A DNA stretch of 64,000 bases from contig NZ_CP137891.1 in NCBI RefSeq assembly GCF_033547075.1, positions 2,976,001 to 3,040,000 of the forward strand. Direction: 5' to 3'. Made by a program: the position numbers and the translations under genes. The stretch is from Flavobacterium ardleyense. Lineage in GTDB: Bacteria; Bacteroidota; Bacteroidia; Flavobacteriales; Flavobacteriaceae. Positions 27,847 to 36,879 of this stretch are shown here, one piece after another. Positions within the stretch are counted from its first letter, which is position 1. Every line of letters begins with the position of its first letter. The notes under the pieces are model-generated. The model made no database searches, was not told the origin of the DNA, and saw nothing but the letters and a program-made list of their open reading frames with translations.

Positions 27847-28926
27847 ATGAACCACACTACTTTTAAGAAATACTTCTTGCCTTCGCTACTTTTGATTAGC
27901 ATCGTTGCAGTTCAGATTTTGTCCGCATTTCCCGAATTTATAGAACGGTACTACAGCAATTTTCTTTTTCAATATATCTCGAAGGGTTTGCGACTGACCT
28001 TTGGCAGATTGCCATTTTCGTTTGGTGATGTACTTTATATCTCGATAATTCTCTATTTAATTTACCATTTAGGTATTTCGATAATTCGAAAGAAGAAATG
28101 GACACTTAAACAATCACTTTTGAATGTCTTGTCTGTTTTAGGTGTATTCTACTTCCTATTTAATTTTCTCTGGGCGCTGAATTACCACCGACAGCCAATT
28201 ACCGAAAGACTAAATTTTACTACAGAATATACTTCTGCCGAACTTCTAGTATTCACGAACAAACTAATTCAAAAAACTAACCAACTTCAGGAAGAAATAA
28301 CTTCAGACAAGGACAAAATCGTACTTATTCCCTACTCTACTTCGGAAATGTACAAATTGAATTTGGCAGGCTATAAAAATTTAGAAAAAGAAAATTCAGA
28401 ATTTGCTTATTCAACTATTAGTGTCAAAAATTCTATTTTCTCGGTTCCCTTAAGTTATATGGGTTTTGCAGGATATTTGAATCCCTTTACCAATGAAGCG
28501 CAGGTAAATACCGAAATGCCAAAATATTCTATTCCAGCAACAGCAAGTCACGAAATGGCGCATCAGATAGGAATAGCATCTGAAAGTGAAGCTAATTTTG
28601 TGGGTTATCTATCTACGGTCCAAAATCCAGATTTATTTATCAAATATTCAGGCTATACGATGGCGCTGCGCTATTGCCTCGGCGCTTTAAAATTTCAAGA
28701 CGAGCAAGAATTTCAAAAGACTTTTAAAACTATCAATCCTGGAATTTTAAAAAACTTCCAAGAAAGTGAAGACTTTTGGAACTACTATTCAGGCAAGACA
28801 GACAAATTTTTCTCCATTTTCTACGATAATTTTCTAAAGGCAAACAAGCAAGAAGATGGATTGGAAGGCTACAGCAAATTTGTTGATTTACTGGTTGGCT
28901 ATTACAAAACAACGGACTTACCTTAA
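27847..28926 (+). CDS. DUF3810 membrane protein, putative metallopeptidase
   Basis: The 359-residue protein starts with three hydrophobic helices (about 11-30, 58-78, 93-114). A soluble domain follows that carries the zinc-peptidase motif HEMAH in ASHEMAHQIGIASESEANFVGYL, where the downstream Glu could be a third ligand. This matches the DUF3810 family, which is frequent in Bacteroidota and unstudied as far as I know. The ECF sigma factor gene begins 65 bp downstream on the same strand, so they may share a transcript. Confidence 0.83.
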   Translation: MNHTTFKKYFLPSLLLISIVAVQILSAFPEFIERYYSNFLFQYISKGLRLTFGRLPFSFGDVLYISIILYLIYHLGISIIRKKKWTLKQSLLNVLSVLGVFYFLFNFLWALNYHRQPITERLNFTTEYTSAELLVFTNKLIQKTNQLQEEITSDKDKIVLIPYSTSEMYKLNLAGYKNLEKENSEFAYSTISVKNSIFSVPLSYMGFAGYLNPFTNEAQVNTEMPKYSIPATASHEMAHQIGIASESEANFVGYLSTVQNPDLFIKYSGYTMALRYCLGALKFQDEQEFQKTFKTINPGILKNFQESEDFWNYYSGKTDKFFSIFYDNFLKANKQEDGLEGYSKFVDLLVGYYKTTDLP

Positions 28927-28991
28927 GCCTTTAGCCAAAATTAATTTCACGAAAGTGTAACAAAAAGCTTCAGAAAACTACTAATCAAAAT

Positions 28992-29486
28992 ATGACCACG
29001 AATACCGAAGCCGATTTCGTTCAGCAATTGAAGGCAAATCAAAACATTGTGCATAAAATCTGCCGTCTCTACACACGAGATCAGGATTCGCACATGGATT
29101 TGTTTCAAGAAATCACAATTCAGCTTTGGAAAGCCTATCCGAAATTTCGTGGAGAAGCAAAATTTTCGACTTGGGCATATCGCGTCGCATTAAATACTGC
29201 TATAACACTTTACCGCAAAAGTACTCGGACTATAAATACTGTCGAATTTGATTCACAATTTCACATTACAAAATGTGAAGATTATAATTATGAAGAGGAA
29301 GAGCAGCTAAAATTGCTGTATCAAGCAGTTTATCAGCTAAACGATATTGAGAAAGCAATCGTTTATATGTATTTAGAAGAAAAGGATTACGCGGAAATTT
29401 CTGAGACTTTAGGAATAACGGAGGTCAATGCAAGAGTAAAAGTCAACAGAATCAAAGGGAAATTAAAAAAAATATTAAATCCGTAG
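28992..29486 (+). CDS. ECF RNA polymerase sigma factor
   Basis: The 164-residue protein has sigma region 2 (about 12-80: IVHKICRLYTRDQDSHMDLFQEITIQLWKAYPKFRGEAKFSTWAYRVALN) and region 4 (about 105-160: YQLNDIEKAIVYMYLEEKDYAEISETLGITEVNARVKVNRIK). It lacks region 3, as expected for the ECF group. The next gene, 5 bp downstream, encodes a four-helix membrane protein that could be its anti-sigma partner; this is inferred from the pairing alone. Confidence 0.93.
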   Translation: MTTNTEADFVQQLKANQNIVHKICRLYTRDQDSHMDLFQEITIQLWKAYPKFRGEAKFSTWAYRVALNTAITLYRKSTRTINTVEFDSQFHITKCEDYNYEEEEQLKLLYQAVYQLNDIEKAIVYMYLEEKDYAEISETLGITEVNARVKVNRIKGKLKKILNP

Positions 29487-29491
29487 AACTA

Positions 29492-30124
29492 ATGGATGAA
29501 TTGGATTTATTAAAAAAAGATTGGAAGAAAACCAATACTATATTTAAGGAAGTTTCAGAGTTGGAACTTTATAAGATGCTACATAAGAGTTCGTCGTCAA
29601 TTGTGCAATGGATTCTAATCTTTAGTATCGGTGAGATAATTCTATGGACAGCAATTAGCTTTTATAGTAGTACAGATGATTATTTAAAAAGCATCAACCA
29701 TCCGGAATTAGAAATATATTTTGATGCAATCAGTATTTTTAATTATGTGATTTCAATAGGATTTATATATTTCTTTTATAAAAAGTATCGACAAATATCA
29801 ACAGTTTCATCTACCAAAAAGTTGATGAACTCCATATTGAGAACCAGGAAAATTGTAAGATTGTACGTAAAATACAATTTATTTATGATTGTATTTGGTA
29901 TGTTACTGGGCATTTTTACTGCTTTTACCTACAATCCTGCGATCGTGGGAATGAAAGAGAAAATGCAGTCAGAATCTAGTATGATGGCAGGCGTAATTGT
30001 AGGGGTTGTAATCATGACATCAATTATTGTGGGCTTGTTTTGGCTGTTTTACCGCTTGGTTTACGGTAGACTAACTAGAAAACTCCATACAAATTACAAA
30101 GAACTGAAGCGTATAGAAATGTAG
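29492..30124 (+). CDS. Integral membrane protein paired with the ECF sigma factor
   Basis: The protein has 210 residues. A charged cytoplasmic segment (1-40, MDELDLLKKDWKKTN) precedes four predicted membrane helices (about 41-60, 80-100, 128-150, 163-185), and a basic tail ends the chain. I recognise no catalytic motif. Its position 5 bp after a sigma factor gene, with a helical cytoplasmic N-terminus, would suit an anti-sigma role, but no zinc-binding anti-sigma motif is visible. Its stop is 9 bp from the convergent acyltransferase gene. Confidence 0.75.
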   Translation: MDELDLLKKDWKKTNTIFKEVSELELYKMLHKSSSSIVQWILIFSIGEIILWTAISFYSSTDDYLKSINHPELEIYFDAISIFNYVISIGFIYFFYKKYRQISTVSSTKKLMNSILRTRKIVRLYVKYNLFMIVFGMLLGIFTAFTYNPAIVGMKEKMQSESSMMAGVIVGVVIMTSIIVGLFWLFYRLVYGRLTRKLHTNYKELKRIEM

Positions 30125-30133
30125 CGCAGTTGG

Positions 30134-30880
30134 CTAGTGAACTTTGAGGAAAGATGGGTCTTGCTCAATTGCAAAGGCAACTTTATGAACAATATCATCA
30201 ATAGAATCATTGTCATAATCAATTATAAGTGGTGGCTTTATTACAATAGATTGCAAAACACCTTTCTTTTTTATGCGAAGTCCTTTCTTGTCAAAAGAGC
30301 GTCGGAAACCATCGATTACAATCGGAATAACTATAGGGCGATGTTGCATGATGATATGCGCAGTACCTTTCCGGATAGGGTTGAAAGATTTGGTTGTTCC
30401 CTGCGGAAACGTAATCACCCAACCGTCATCTAGCGCAAGTTTTATATTTTCGATGTCATTTGGATTTACATCGCGTTTTACTTCCTCATCCTTACTTCTC
30501 CAAGTTCGTTCGACGGTAATAGCTCCAGCATAGCAGAAAATTTTTGGTAGAAGTCCTTTTTTCATCGTCTCCTTAGCTGCTACATAATAGATATTAAGCT
30601 TAGGATTCCAGATGTACATCACATTTTTAAGTGTATCTGTTCTTCCTTTTAAACTAGCATTAAAAACGTGAAACATTGCTGCAACGTCGGCAAAATATGT
30701 TTGATGATTGGCTACAAATAAGACATTGGAATCTGGCAAATTTTTGATAATTTCTGAACCTTCAATTTTAAGCTCATTAAAACCTTGATATCTCTGATGA
30801 CTCATAAATCCCAAAATACGAATCAACCATTTTTTTAGAAATAAGATGTGTCCGAATGGATTTCTATCAAAAATTTTCAT
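30134..30880 (-). CDS. 1-acyl-glycerol-3-phosphate acyltransferase family (PlsC-like)
   Basis: The 248-residue protein has the acyltransferase signature ANHQTYFADV near residue 60, and FPQGTTKSFNPIRKGTAHI corresponds to the second block (FPEGTRS-like). In the first block the catalytic His and the Asp are separated by five residues (H-QTYFA-D) rather than the canonical four. It has no clear transmembrane anchor, so it is likely a peripheral membrane enzyme that acylates lysophospholipids or a related lipid. It runs opposite to the membrane protein at 29492 and is 44 bp from the NUDIX gene upstream. Confidence 0.85.
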   Translation of the reverse strand: MKIFDRNPFGHILFLKKWLIRILGFMSHQRYQGFNELKIEGSEIIKNLPDSNVLFVANHQTYFADVAAMFHVFNASLKGRTDTLKNVMYIWNPKLNIYYVAAKETMKKGLLPKIFCYAGAITVERTWRSKDEEVKRDVNPNDIENIKLALDDGWVITFPQGTTKSFNPIRKGTAHIIMQHRPIVIPIVIDGFRRSFDKKGLRIKKKGVLQSIVIKPPLIIDYDNDSIDDIVHKVAFAIEQDPSFLKVH

Positions 30881-30924
30881 TTACAAGATTTGAGGTTTCG
30901 TATCAAAAGTACGAAAGTGGAAGG

Positions 30925-31560
30925 CTAAACAATGCTTTTTAAAACATCTTTTAATTCTTGCAAAATCATCGCAGTTGCACCCCAAATAACGGTGCCGTCC
31001 ATCTTAAAGGCAGGAACTACTACATCTGTAGAGTAACTAGCAGTTACCCGCTGTAAGGTCAAACTATTATCGTCTAAAATATCAGCTAAAGGAAACAGCG
31101 CCATTGCCGCGACTTCTCTCGGGTCTGGAATAAATTGAGGTTTTGTATCACAGAATCCTAAAAACGGGTAGACATTAAAATTACTTGGAGGTATAAAGAC
31201 GCTCGAAAATGAGCAGATAATGTTTATTTGCTCGGGTCTTACTCCAATTTCTTCATGAGTCTCACGCAATGCTGCTTCCAAGATACTTTCATCCTTTTCC
31301 ACTTTACCGCCCGGAAAAGCCACCTGTGATGAATGAACGCCTTTATAGGAATTTCGCACGATCAATGCAATCATACTAGTATTTTGATCCGGATAGATAA
31401 GCATCATCACCGCAGCATCCCTAGCAGCTTTAAGATTATAATCATGATTGAGAAGTTGCAACCTTCTTTCAACCGGAGACATTTTAAGATGCGAATCAGT
31501 TGCTGGCAAAGATACTTTCGCTATTTTTGGAGCTAATTGAAGAAATTCATCAAAAGTCAT
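30925..31560 (-). CDS. NUDIX hydrolase, CoA pyrophosphatase-like
   Basis: The 211-residue protein carries a complete Nudix box: GGKVEKDESILEAALRETHE followed by EIGV. The surrounding residues (SQVAFPGGK before the box and a PREVAAM segment after it) are typical of CoA/acyl-CoA diphosphatases related to NudL/YeaB. It would cleave CoA or CoA derivatives to 4'-phosphopantetheine and ADP; this is a family expectation. It lies 44 bp upstream of the acyltransferase gene on the same strand and may be co-transcribed. Confidence 0.88.
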   Translation of the reverse strand: MTFDEFLQLAPKIAKVSLPATDSHLKMSPVERRLQLLNHDYNLKAARDAAVMMLIYPDQNTSMIALIVRNSYKGVHSSQVAFPGGKVEKDESILEAALRETHEEIGVRPEQINIICSFSSVFIPPSNFNVYPFLGFCDTKPQFIPDPREVAAMALFPLADILDDNSLTLQRVTASYSTDVVVPAFKMDGTVIWGATAMILQELKDVLKSIV

Positions 31561-31622
31561 AATTCGGAAATATTTTTGACGAAGTTACAGAAATTGAATT
31601 TTAAAAAGTAAAAAAGATAGAC

Positions 31623-32054
31623 GTGTATAGCAGAGAAGAAAATCAAAAGTTAAAAAGAGAGTTTTGGATTGCATTTGCAGAGAAATACCCCCGTAAATGG
31701 GTTTTGTATGACACCAAAATCAAAGATTTTTCATTCAAATTTTACGTTGACAATAAAAAAGTTCAAGTTCTAATTGATATTGAGCATAAAAGCGAGGATA
31801 AGCGAGTTTTGTATTTTGAAAAACTCGAGTCTTTAAAAAGTATTATACATGAAGAATTTGTGAAAGATCTCGTTTTTGAGAAAGAATATCACTTGGAGAC
31901 TCAAAAAATCGTTTCTAGAGTTTGGGTAGAAATGAGCGGAGTAAAAGTCAGCAATCGCAGCGATTGGGATCGCATATTTGACTTTTTCTATAAAAACATG
32001 GACGGACTGGAGCGATTTTATTTGGAATACGATGATTACATCAAAGATATTTGA
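31623..32054 (+). CDS. DUF4268 domain protein
   Basis: The 143-residue protein starts at GTG 31623 and matches DUF4268: REENQKLKREFWIAFAEKYP, then a beta-rich part with FKFYVDNKKVQVLIDIEHKS and a C-terminal FDFFYKNMDGLERFYLEY. The family is related to nuclease-like folds in some annotations, but I see no catalytic motif. It lies 15 bp from the convergent DUF2141 gene. Function unknown. Confidence 0.82.
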   Translation: MYSREENQKLKREFWIAFAEKYPRKWVLYDTKIKDFSFKFYVDNKKVQVLIDIEHKSEDKRVLYFEKLESLKSIIHEEFVKDLVFEKEYHLETQKIVSRVWVEMSGVKVSNRSDWDRIFDFFYKNMDGLERFYLEYDDYIKDI

Positions 32055-32069
32055 TAGTGATTCGTCATT

Positions 32070-32495
32070 TTAATAAATCATTTTTAAGTTTAGCTTCTGA
32101 TCACTAGTAATTTGAATTGCACAATCAGAAAAAACCGGCGCACTGAATTTTGGCTTAAAATCTCGTGAGAAAGCATATCCCTCTTTGGGAATACCAACCA
32201 TATTTGTATTCATTTTTCCATCAGAATTTTCGTCGTGGTGAATTGCAATCGCATATTCACCATCAGGTAAATCATTAATTGTAAAATTTGATTTTCCTGT
32301 AGAAAGCTTAAACTGCGATAATTTATACTCCCCGCCAGCTTTTGGAAATGATTCTGATCTATTAAATACGGCAATTTGCACAGTGCCCTTCGTGCTTTTC
32401 AAGTTTTCTATAGTAATGGTAACCGAATTAGTTGGAGCAACATCGTGAAAAATGGATAAAATAGAAAAGACGAAAAAATATTTTAGGATTGTCAT
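32070..32495 (-). CDS. DUF2141 domain protein, exported
   Basis: The 141-residue protein has an N-terminal signal-like hydrophobic segment (1-20). A DUF2141 beta-sandwich follows: VTITIENLKSTKGTVQIAVF near the start, then LPDGEYAIAIHHDENSDGKM with the family's D-x-N-x-D-G-K turn and a final GIPKEGYAFS segment. The domain is usually periplasmic or outer-membrane linked, with unknown function. The gene stands alone. Confidence 0.85.
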   Translation of the reverse strand: MTILKYFFVFSILSIFHDVAPTNSVTITIENLKSTKGTVQIAVFNRSESFPKAGGEYKLSQFKLSTGKSNFTINDLPDGEYAIAIHHDENSDGKMNTNMVGIPKEGYAFSRDFKPKFSAPVFSDCAIQITSDQKLNLKMIY

Positions 32496-33039
32496 AGTAT
32501 TGGGAGAGTTAAATTAATTCAGTTATAGGCTCATGGCAATAAAAATGCCAAATAGGAAATTCAACCTAAAAATAAACTTACAAATCCAGAATTTTAATAA
32601 AGATTGATAATCGCTAGTTTCTAAAGTAGATCATTATAACTACTTCAAAAACGATTCTTTACCTCATCCAATAAGTCGCAGAATTGGCATACTTTGATTA
32701 GAAGACCACCTAATATGTATTGTAATACTCGCATCCTATCTAATTTAACTCACAGTCATCTTACAAAATTTTGACTCTGCTGTTCTATAGTAGTTGAATT
32801 TTTAAGATTATAGATCCAAATACTAGGCGAACGTTATCTCAAAGTTAACAAATATTTATTATAAATATCTTCGCTTATAAAATTTAATTTCTACAAGCTA
32901 TGCTGAATTCTGTTTAAGTTTTATATTTAAGTACTATAAACCAGTTAATGAAATAGTACTGCATCTAACTGCCGTTGAAATTTTAAAGCATAAAAAAAGC
33001 CACTTCGATGAAGTAGCTTTTTTTATAAGATGCGTTTGA
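32496..33039. other. Intergenic of about 540 bp, no gene seen
   Basis: AT-rich DNA between the DUF2141 gene and DUF4295. Apart from the hairpin at 32992-33023 I find no supported feature. I recall ftsY often following the L28-L33-DUF4295 genes in this group; it is not here. Confidence 0.5.
32992..33023. terminator. Terminator after the L28-L33-DUF4295 genes
   Basis: The stem AAAAAAAGCCACTTC pairs with GAAGTAGCTTTTTTT, with one mismatch and a 3-base loop. The A- and T-runs allow termination on both strands. Confidence 0.8.
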
Positions 33040-33192
33040 CTAATTTTTTTTGATAAATTCGTCAACGAGTTCTGGAGCCATAATACTTTCAGTAAAAGTA
33101 TATGCACCTGTTTTAGGAGATCTCACCATTTTGATCGCTTTTGAAAGTCTCTTTGATGTTCCTTGTAAAGTTGCTACGGTTTTCTTTGCCAT
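33040..33192 (-). CDS. DUF4295 small basic protein
   Basis: This 50-residue ORF reads MAKKTVATLQGTSKRLSKAI and continues with KMVRSPKTGAYTFTESIMAP to the end EFIKKN. It matches the DUF4295 family, which is found next to ribosomal proteins L28 and L33 in Bacteroidota and is probably ribosome-associated. It follows rpmG by 9 bp, so it is surely co-transcribed. It is easily missed because of its size. The ribosomal link is inferred from this conserved context. Confidence 0.9.
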   Translation of the reverse strand: MAKKTVATLQGTSKRLSKAIKMVRSPKTGAYTFTESIMAPELVDEFIKKN

Positions 33193-33201
33193 GAGTAAGT
33201 A

Positions 33202-33384
33202 TTATTTAATTTCTTTATGAACTGTTACTCTTTTCAAGATTGGATTAAATTTCTTAATCTCAAGTCTGTCTGGAGTGTTTTTCTTGTTCTTTGTTGTTAT
33301 GTATCTAGATGTACCTGGTTGACCACTTGTTTTGTGCTCAGTACATTCTAAAATTACCTGAATTCTATTACCTTTCTTTGCCAT
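33202..33384 (-). CDS. rpmG: 50S ribosomal protein L33
   Basis: The 60-residue basic protein has the typical L33 sequence [20 protein letters not shown], then [20 protein letters not shown] and the end [11 protein letters not shown]. The zinc-binding cysteine pairs of C+ forms are absent (only one Cys), so it is the zinc-independent type. It lies 27 bp after rpmB and 9 bp before DUF4295. Confidence 0.97.
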   Translation of the reverse strand: MAKKGNRIQVILECTEHKTSGQPGTSRYITTKNKKNTPDRLEIKKFNPILKRVTVHKEIK

Positions 33385-33411
33385 CTTGCTATATAGTTAT
33401 TTTGGAAAAGA

Positions 33412-33648
33412 TTATTTAATAAATCCTTCTGACTGCGCTTTTTTCAAAACTGCAGCGATTCCATTTTTATTAATTGTTTTAATTGTAGAACAGGCTACTC
33501 TTAACGTAATCCACCTGTCTTCTTCAGCAAGGTAAAAACGCTTTTTCACTAAGTTTACAGAAAACTTTCTCTTAGTTTTATTCATAGCGTGGGAAACATT
33601 ATTTCCAACCATCGCTCTTTTACCCGTAAGGTCACAAACTCTTGACAT
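33412..33648 (-). CDS. rpmB: 50S ribosomal protein L28
   Basis: The 78-residue protein begins [20 protein letters not shown] and continues through [10 protein letters not shown] to [15 protein letters not shown], matching L28 throughout. It is the first gene of the rpmB-rpmG-DUF4295 unit. The gap of 72 bp to cinA upstream may hold a separate promoter. Confidence 0.97.
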   Translation of the reverse strand: MSRVCDLTGKRAMVGNNVSHAMNKTKRKFSVNLVKKRFYLAEEDRWITLRVACSTIKTINKNGIAAVLKKAQSEGFIK

Positions 33649-33720
33649 TATGCTTATCTTTTATCGTTATTCAAAATCAGGGTGCAAAGTAACAAAAAAG
33701 AAACCTATTTAACAAAACAA

Positions 33721-34974
33721 TTAAAGCAGATTTTTTAAAATTTCTTTGCGCAACATCTCTAAGCTTTGATTTACAGCACGATCGATCACTTTTTCTCGAG
33801 GCTGTCCAAAGTTAAATTCTTCTACAATCACCTCTTTTGGCGTTGCAATTGCTATAAAAACAGTACCTAATACAGCATCAGAATCACCTTTAGATGGACC
33901 AGCATTTCCGGTTGTACTCACTGCATAATCAGTCTTAAACATCCTCTGTACCGATAGCGCCATCTGCCGAGCAACTGCAGAACTGACCACCGAATGCTCT
34001 TTGATAAGATCGCTGCTAATTCCTAATACATCGATTTTGATACTAGTGTCATATGGAACAATTGCGCCCTTAAAAAAAGTTGAAGCGCCAGCTAATTCGG
34101 TTAAAATTTGTGAGATTTTTCCTCCAGTACAACTTTCAGCAGTAGCCAAACTGAGATTATTTGCTCGCATTAAATTTGAAACAGAAGCTTCTAAAGTTTC
34201 ATCTTCTTCCATACCAATAATGATATCGCCAATCACCGTTACCAGCTGCGAAATACTTTCTGCTAATAAATCTTTAATCTCCCTTTCCGAATCTCCACGT
34301 GCGGATAATCTAAGTCTAACCTTGCCAGCACTAGGTAAATAGGCTAGCTTTATAGTTTCCGGTAAATTATTTTCCCAATCCTCAAGACGTTCCGCGATTA
34401 GACTTTCGCCTTGTCCGAAGGTGATGATCGTTTGATGGATAATAACCGATCTTTTATACTCTTTTATTATTTTCGGAATCAATTCATCCAAAATTATGGC
34501 TTTCATCTCAAATGGCACCCCAGGAAGCGATACATAGACTGTATCTTGTTTCTTCATCCACATTCCAGGCGCCGTTCCATTTACATTCTTTAATATAATG
34601 GCTGTACTTGGCACCAAGGCTTGATCTTTATTAATTCGAGAAATTGGTCGTTTATAATATTCCTCTATTATCTTGGTTACATGAGCTAGGACTTCCTCAT
34701 TAACAATTAAGGTATCTTCAAAATAATCACAAAATACTTTTTTTGTTAAATCGTCTTTTGTGGGACCCAATCCACCGGTAATTAAAACAATATCAACCTC
34801 ATTTTGCAATGATTGAAAAGTATGTTTAATTTGTTCAGCATCATCCGAGATAGAAAGAATTGATTTAATCTCAATTCCTATTTTATCTAATGACTTTGCT
34901 ATAAATTGTGAATTGGTATCCAATATTTGGCCAATCAGAATTTCGTCGCCTATTGTAACAATACTTGCTTTCAT
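33721..34974 (-). CDS. cinA: CinA-family protein (NMN deamidase/competence-damage protein)
   Basis: The 417-residue protein has an N-terminal molybdopterin-binding-like domain (1-170: [48 protein letters not shown]). A C-terminal CinA domain (about 255-415) follows, with [20 protein letters not shown] and [12 protein letters not shown]. The C-terminal domain deamidates nicotinamide mononucleotide in pyridine nucleotide salvage; the N-terminal domain resembles ADP-ribose/CoA pyrophosphatases. It sits upstream of rpmB and downstream of the HPt gene on the same strand. Confidence 0.93.
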   Translation of the reverse strand: MKASIVTIGDEILIGQILDTNSQFIAKSLDKIGIEIKSILSISDDAEQIKHTFQSLQNEVDIVLITGGLGPTKDDLTKKVFCDYFEDTLIVNEEVLAHVTKIIEEYYKRPISRINKDQALVPSTAIILKNVNGTAPGMWMKKQDTVYVSLPGVPFEMKAIILDELIPKIIKEYKRSVIIHQTIITFGQGESLIAERLEDWENNLPETIKLAYLPSAGKVRLRLSARGDSEREIKDLLAESISQLVTVIGDIIIGMEEDETLEASVSNLMRANNLSLATAESCTGGKISQILTELAGASTFFKGAIVPYDTSIKIDVLGISSDLIKEHSVVSSAVARQMALSVQRMFKTDYAVSTTGNAGPSKGDSDAVLGTVFIAIATPKEVIVEEFNFGQPREKVIDRAVNQSLEMLRKEILKNLL

Positions 34975-35020
34975 AAAACTTGAATAGTGTCAAAATTGCA
35001 TTTTTACAGGCATTTAAAAA

Positions 35021-35368
35021 TTAATTTAGCGTGAAATCTTTTTTAATTTCTTTTATAGCCTTTTCAATTTGCGTCTCTACTGCCTTATAGGATTCTTTTA
35101 TTTCTTTTCGCTTGCCTTCACGTTTTGTCCATGCTTCTATTTGCAAGATTTCTTCAAAAGCGATAATTAAGCCCAACAAGTCTAAAGTTGGTTTTATTTT
35201 ATGCGCAAAGCTATAAGCTTGATAATAATTTTTATCTTTTATTCCAGCTTTAATCTGTTCTAAATCTTGGGGAACTTCAGAGATGAAAAGCTGCAAAATT
35301 TGATTGACAAATTCCGGATCATTGTCAGATAGCGCGTAAACTTTGGATAGATTGTAGTGTAATGCCAT
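35021..35368 (-). CDS. Orphan HPt (histidine phosphotransfer) domain protein
   Basis: The 115-residue all-helical protein shows the HPt motif FAHKIKPTLDLLGL, in which the His would accept phosphate. The earlier helix ends FISEVPQDLEQIKAGI. It is encoded directly behind the FAH-family gene, whose stop shares one base with this ATG (TAATG), so translation may be coupled. No hybrid kinase or receiver gene is adjacent, so its partners must be elsewhere. Confidence 0.85.
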   Translation of the reverse strand: MALHYNLSKVYALSDNDPEFVNQILQLFISEVPQDLEQIKAGIKDKNYYQAYSFAHKIKPTLDLLGLIIAFEEILQIEAWTKREGKRKEIKESYKAVETQIEKAIKEIKKDFTLN

Positions 35369-35979
35369 TATTTTACTTGAATTCTAAATAACTGTTTCTC
35401 TTCTAAAAATCCTTCTAATAAATCCTCTGACTTAACAGAAGCAACTCCTTGAGGTGTTCCTGTAAAGATTAAGTCTCCAATTTTTAATGTAAAAAATTGT
35501 GAAACGTAAGCGATAATTTCGTCTATATTCCAAAGCATGTTTTTACTTTCACCTGCTTGTACTGTAACACCATTATTGGTAAGTTTAAACTGAATGTTAT
35601 CAACAGATTGTAAGTCAATTTTATTAATAAAATCTCCAACAACTGCCGAACCATCAAATGCCTTCGCTTTTTCCCATGGCAATCCTTTATCCTTTAATTT
35701 TTGCTGAACGTCACGGGCCGTAAAATCAATACCCACCGTGATTTCGTCGTAATATTTATGCGCAAACTTTTTGTCGATATACTTTCCAACCTTATTAATC
35801 TTTACAACTAATTCAATTTCGTGATGAACATCCTGACTAAATTCAGGAATCACAAAAGGATGCTGTTTCAATACTAATGCCGAATCAGGTTTCATAAAAA
35901 TTACTGGCTCCTCAGGTCTTTCATTTTGAAGCTCGGCAATATGACTAGCATAATTGCGTCCAATACAAATAATTTTCAT
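35368..35979 (-). CDS. Fumarylacetoacetate hydrolase family protein
   Basis: I start at ATG 35979 (MKIICIGRNYASHIAEL); the frame also opens at GTG 36006 but that adds nine residues not usual in the family. The 203-residue protein has the FAH core: EPVIFMKPDSALV, then HHEIELVVKI carrying the metal-binding acidic pair, and a late GDLIFTGTPQGV. Members act on acylpyruvates or oxaloacetate (decarboxylase/hydrolase). The substrate is unknown. It overlaps the HPt gene by one base. Confidence 0.88.
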   Translation of the reverse strand: MKIICIGRNYASHIAELQNERPEEPVIFMKPDSALVLKQHPFVIPEFSQDVHHEIELVVKINKVGKYIDKKFAHKYYDEITVGIDFTARDVQQKLKDKGLPWEKAKAFDGSAVVGDFINKIDLQSVDNIQFKLTNNGVTVQAGESKNMLWNIDEIIAYVSQFFTLKIGDLIFTGTPQGVASVKSEDLLEGFLEEKQLFRIQVK

Positions 35980-36027
35980 CTTATAAATTTTGTTGGTAAA
36001 AAACACCTACTAAGGTAAACTTTTTCG

Positions 36028-36804
36028 TTAATTTTTTGAATTTAATTTACGTAATTTAATCGCAGTGAGAACTTTTTTGGTGTAAAGTGGAAAATCAGCA
36101 TTTTGAATCCATCCAAAATATCCAGGTTCCGACTCTAAAATTTTATTCACTTTCTGCCCTTTATGTTTTCCAAAAGAAAAACATTCTTCATTGTCTTTAT
36201 CAAGTACTATAAATCCTGCAAAATCCACAGATTTCTTGCGAGTGGTATATTCTGAAAGTTCTCTCATGTCTTTGGACAAATCAGGATAGCGTTCCAATTG
36301 CGCTTTCAAAATTTCGTAAGTAGCATTTGTATCTGCTTCGGCACTGTGCGCATTTTCTAAAGTTTGTCCACAGTAAAACTTATACGCTGCACTTAGCGTC
36401 CGTTCTTCTTTTTTATGAAAGATGGTTTGTATATCAACTGCAACGCGATTTTTGAGATCAAAATCAACTCCTGCTCGTAGCATCTCTTCTGCTAATAATG
36501 GAATATCAAATCGGTCTGAATTAAAGCCAGCTAAATCCGAATCTTTAATCATATTATAAACTTGCGAAGAAAGCATTTTGAAGGTAGGTTCATTTGCAAC
36601 TTTCTCATCAGATATGCCGTGAATTTCGGTAGAACTTGGTGGAATAGGCATTTCGGGATTTACCAACCAGGTTTTGCTTTCTTTATTTCCGTTTGGGAAA
36701 ACTTTTAAAATAGAAATTTCAACAATTCTGTCCTTTGAAATATCTATACCGGTCGTTTCCAAATCAAAAAAACACATCGGTTTACTAAGCGTCAATTCTT
36801 GCAT
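36028..36804 (-). CDS. DEDDh 3'-5' exonuclease with C-terminal GKHKG domain
   Basis: The 258-residue protein has an exonuclease domain with motif ExoI FFDLETTGID (D and E ligands near residues 14 and 16), ExoII GFNSDRFDIPLL and ExoIII HSAEADTNATYEIL (a DEDDh set). A C-terminal segment (about 205-258) with CFSFGKHKGQKVNKIL and PGYFGWIQNADFP resembles the small domain found after exonuclease X-like enzymes. It probably trims DNA ends in repair or proofreading. It is upstream of the FAH and HPt genes on the same strand. Confidence 0.9.
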   Translation of the reverse strand: MQELTLSKPMCFFDLETTGIDISKDRIVEISILKVFPNGNKESKTWLVNPEMPIPPSSTEIHGISDEKVANEPTFKMLSSQVYNMIKDSDLAGFNSDRFDIPLLAEEMLRAGVDFDLKNRVAVDIQTIFHKKEERTLSAAYKFYCGQTLENAHSAEADTNATYEILKAQLERYPDLSKDMRELSEYTTRKKSVDFAGFIVLDKDNEECFSFGKHKGQKVNKILESEPGYFGWIQNADFPLYTKKVLTAIKLRKLNSKN

Positions 36805-36829
36805 TATTTTATTCTTAAATGTATTATTA

Positions 36830-36861
36830 TAAAAAAACCCGACGATATTGCGCGTCGGGTA
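36830..36861 (-). terminator. Terminator of the E2 gene
   Basis: ACCCGACG pairs with CGTCGGGT across an 8-base loop. On the minus strand it runs into seven T residues. Confidence 0.85.
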
Positions 36862-36879
36862 TATATTTAAAATGAGGTT

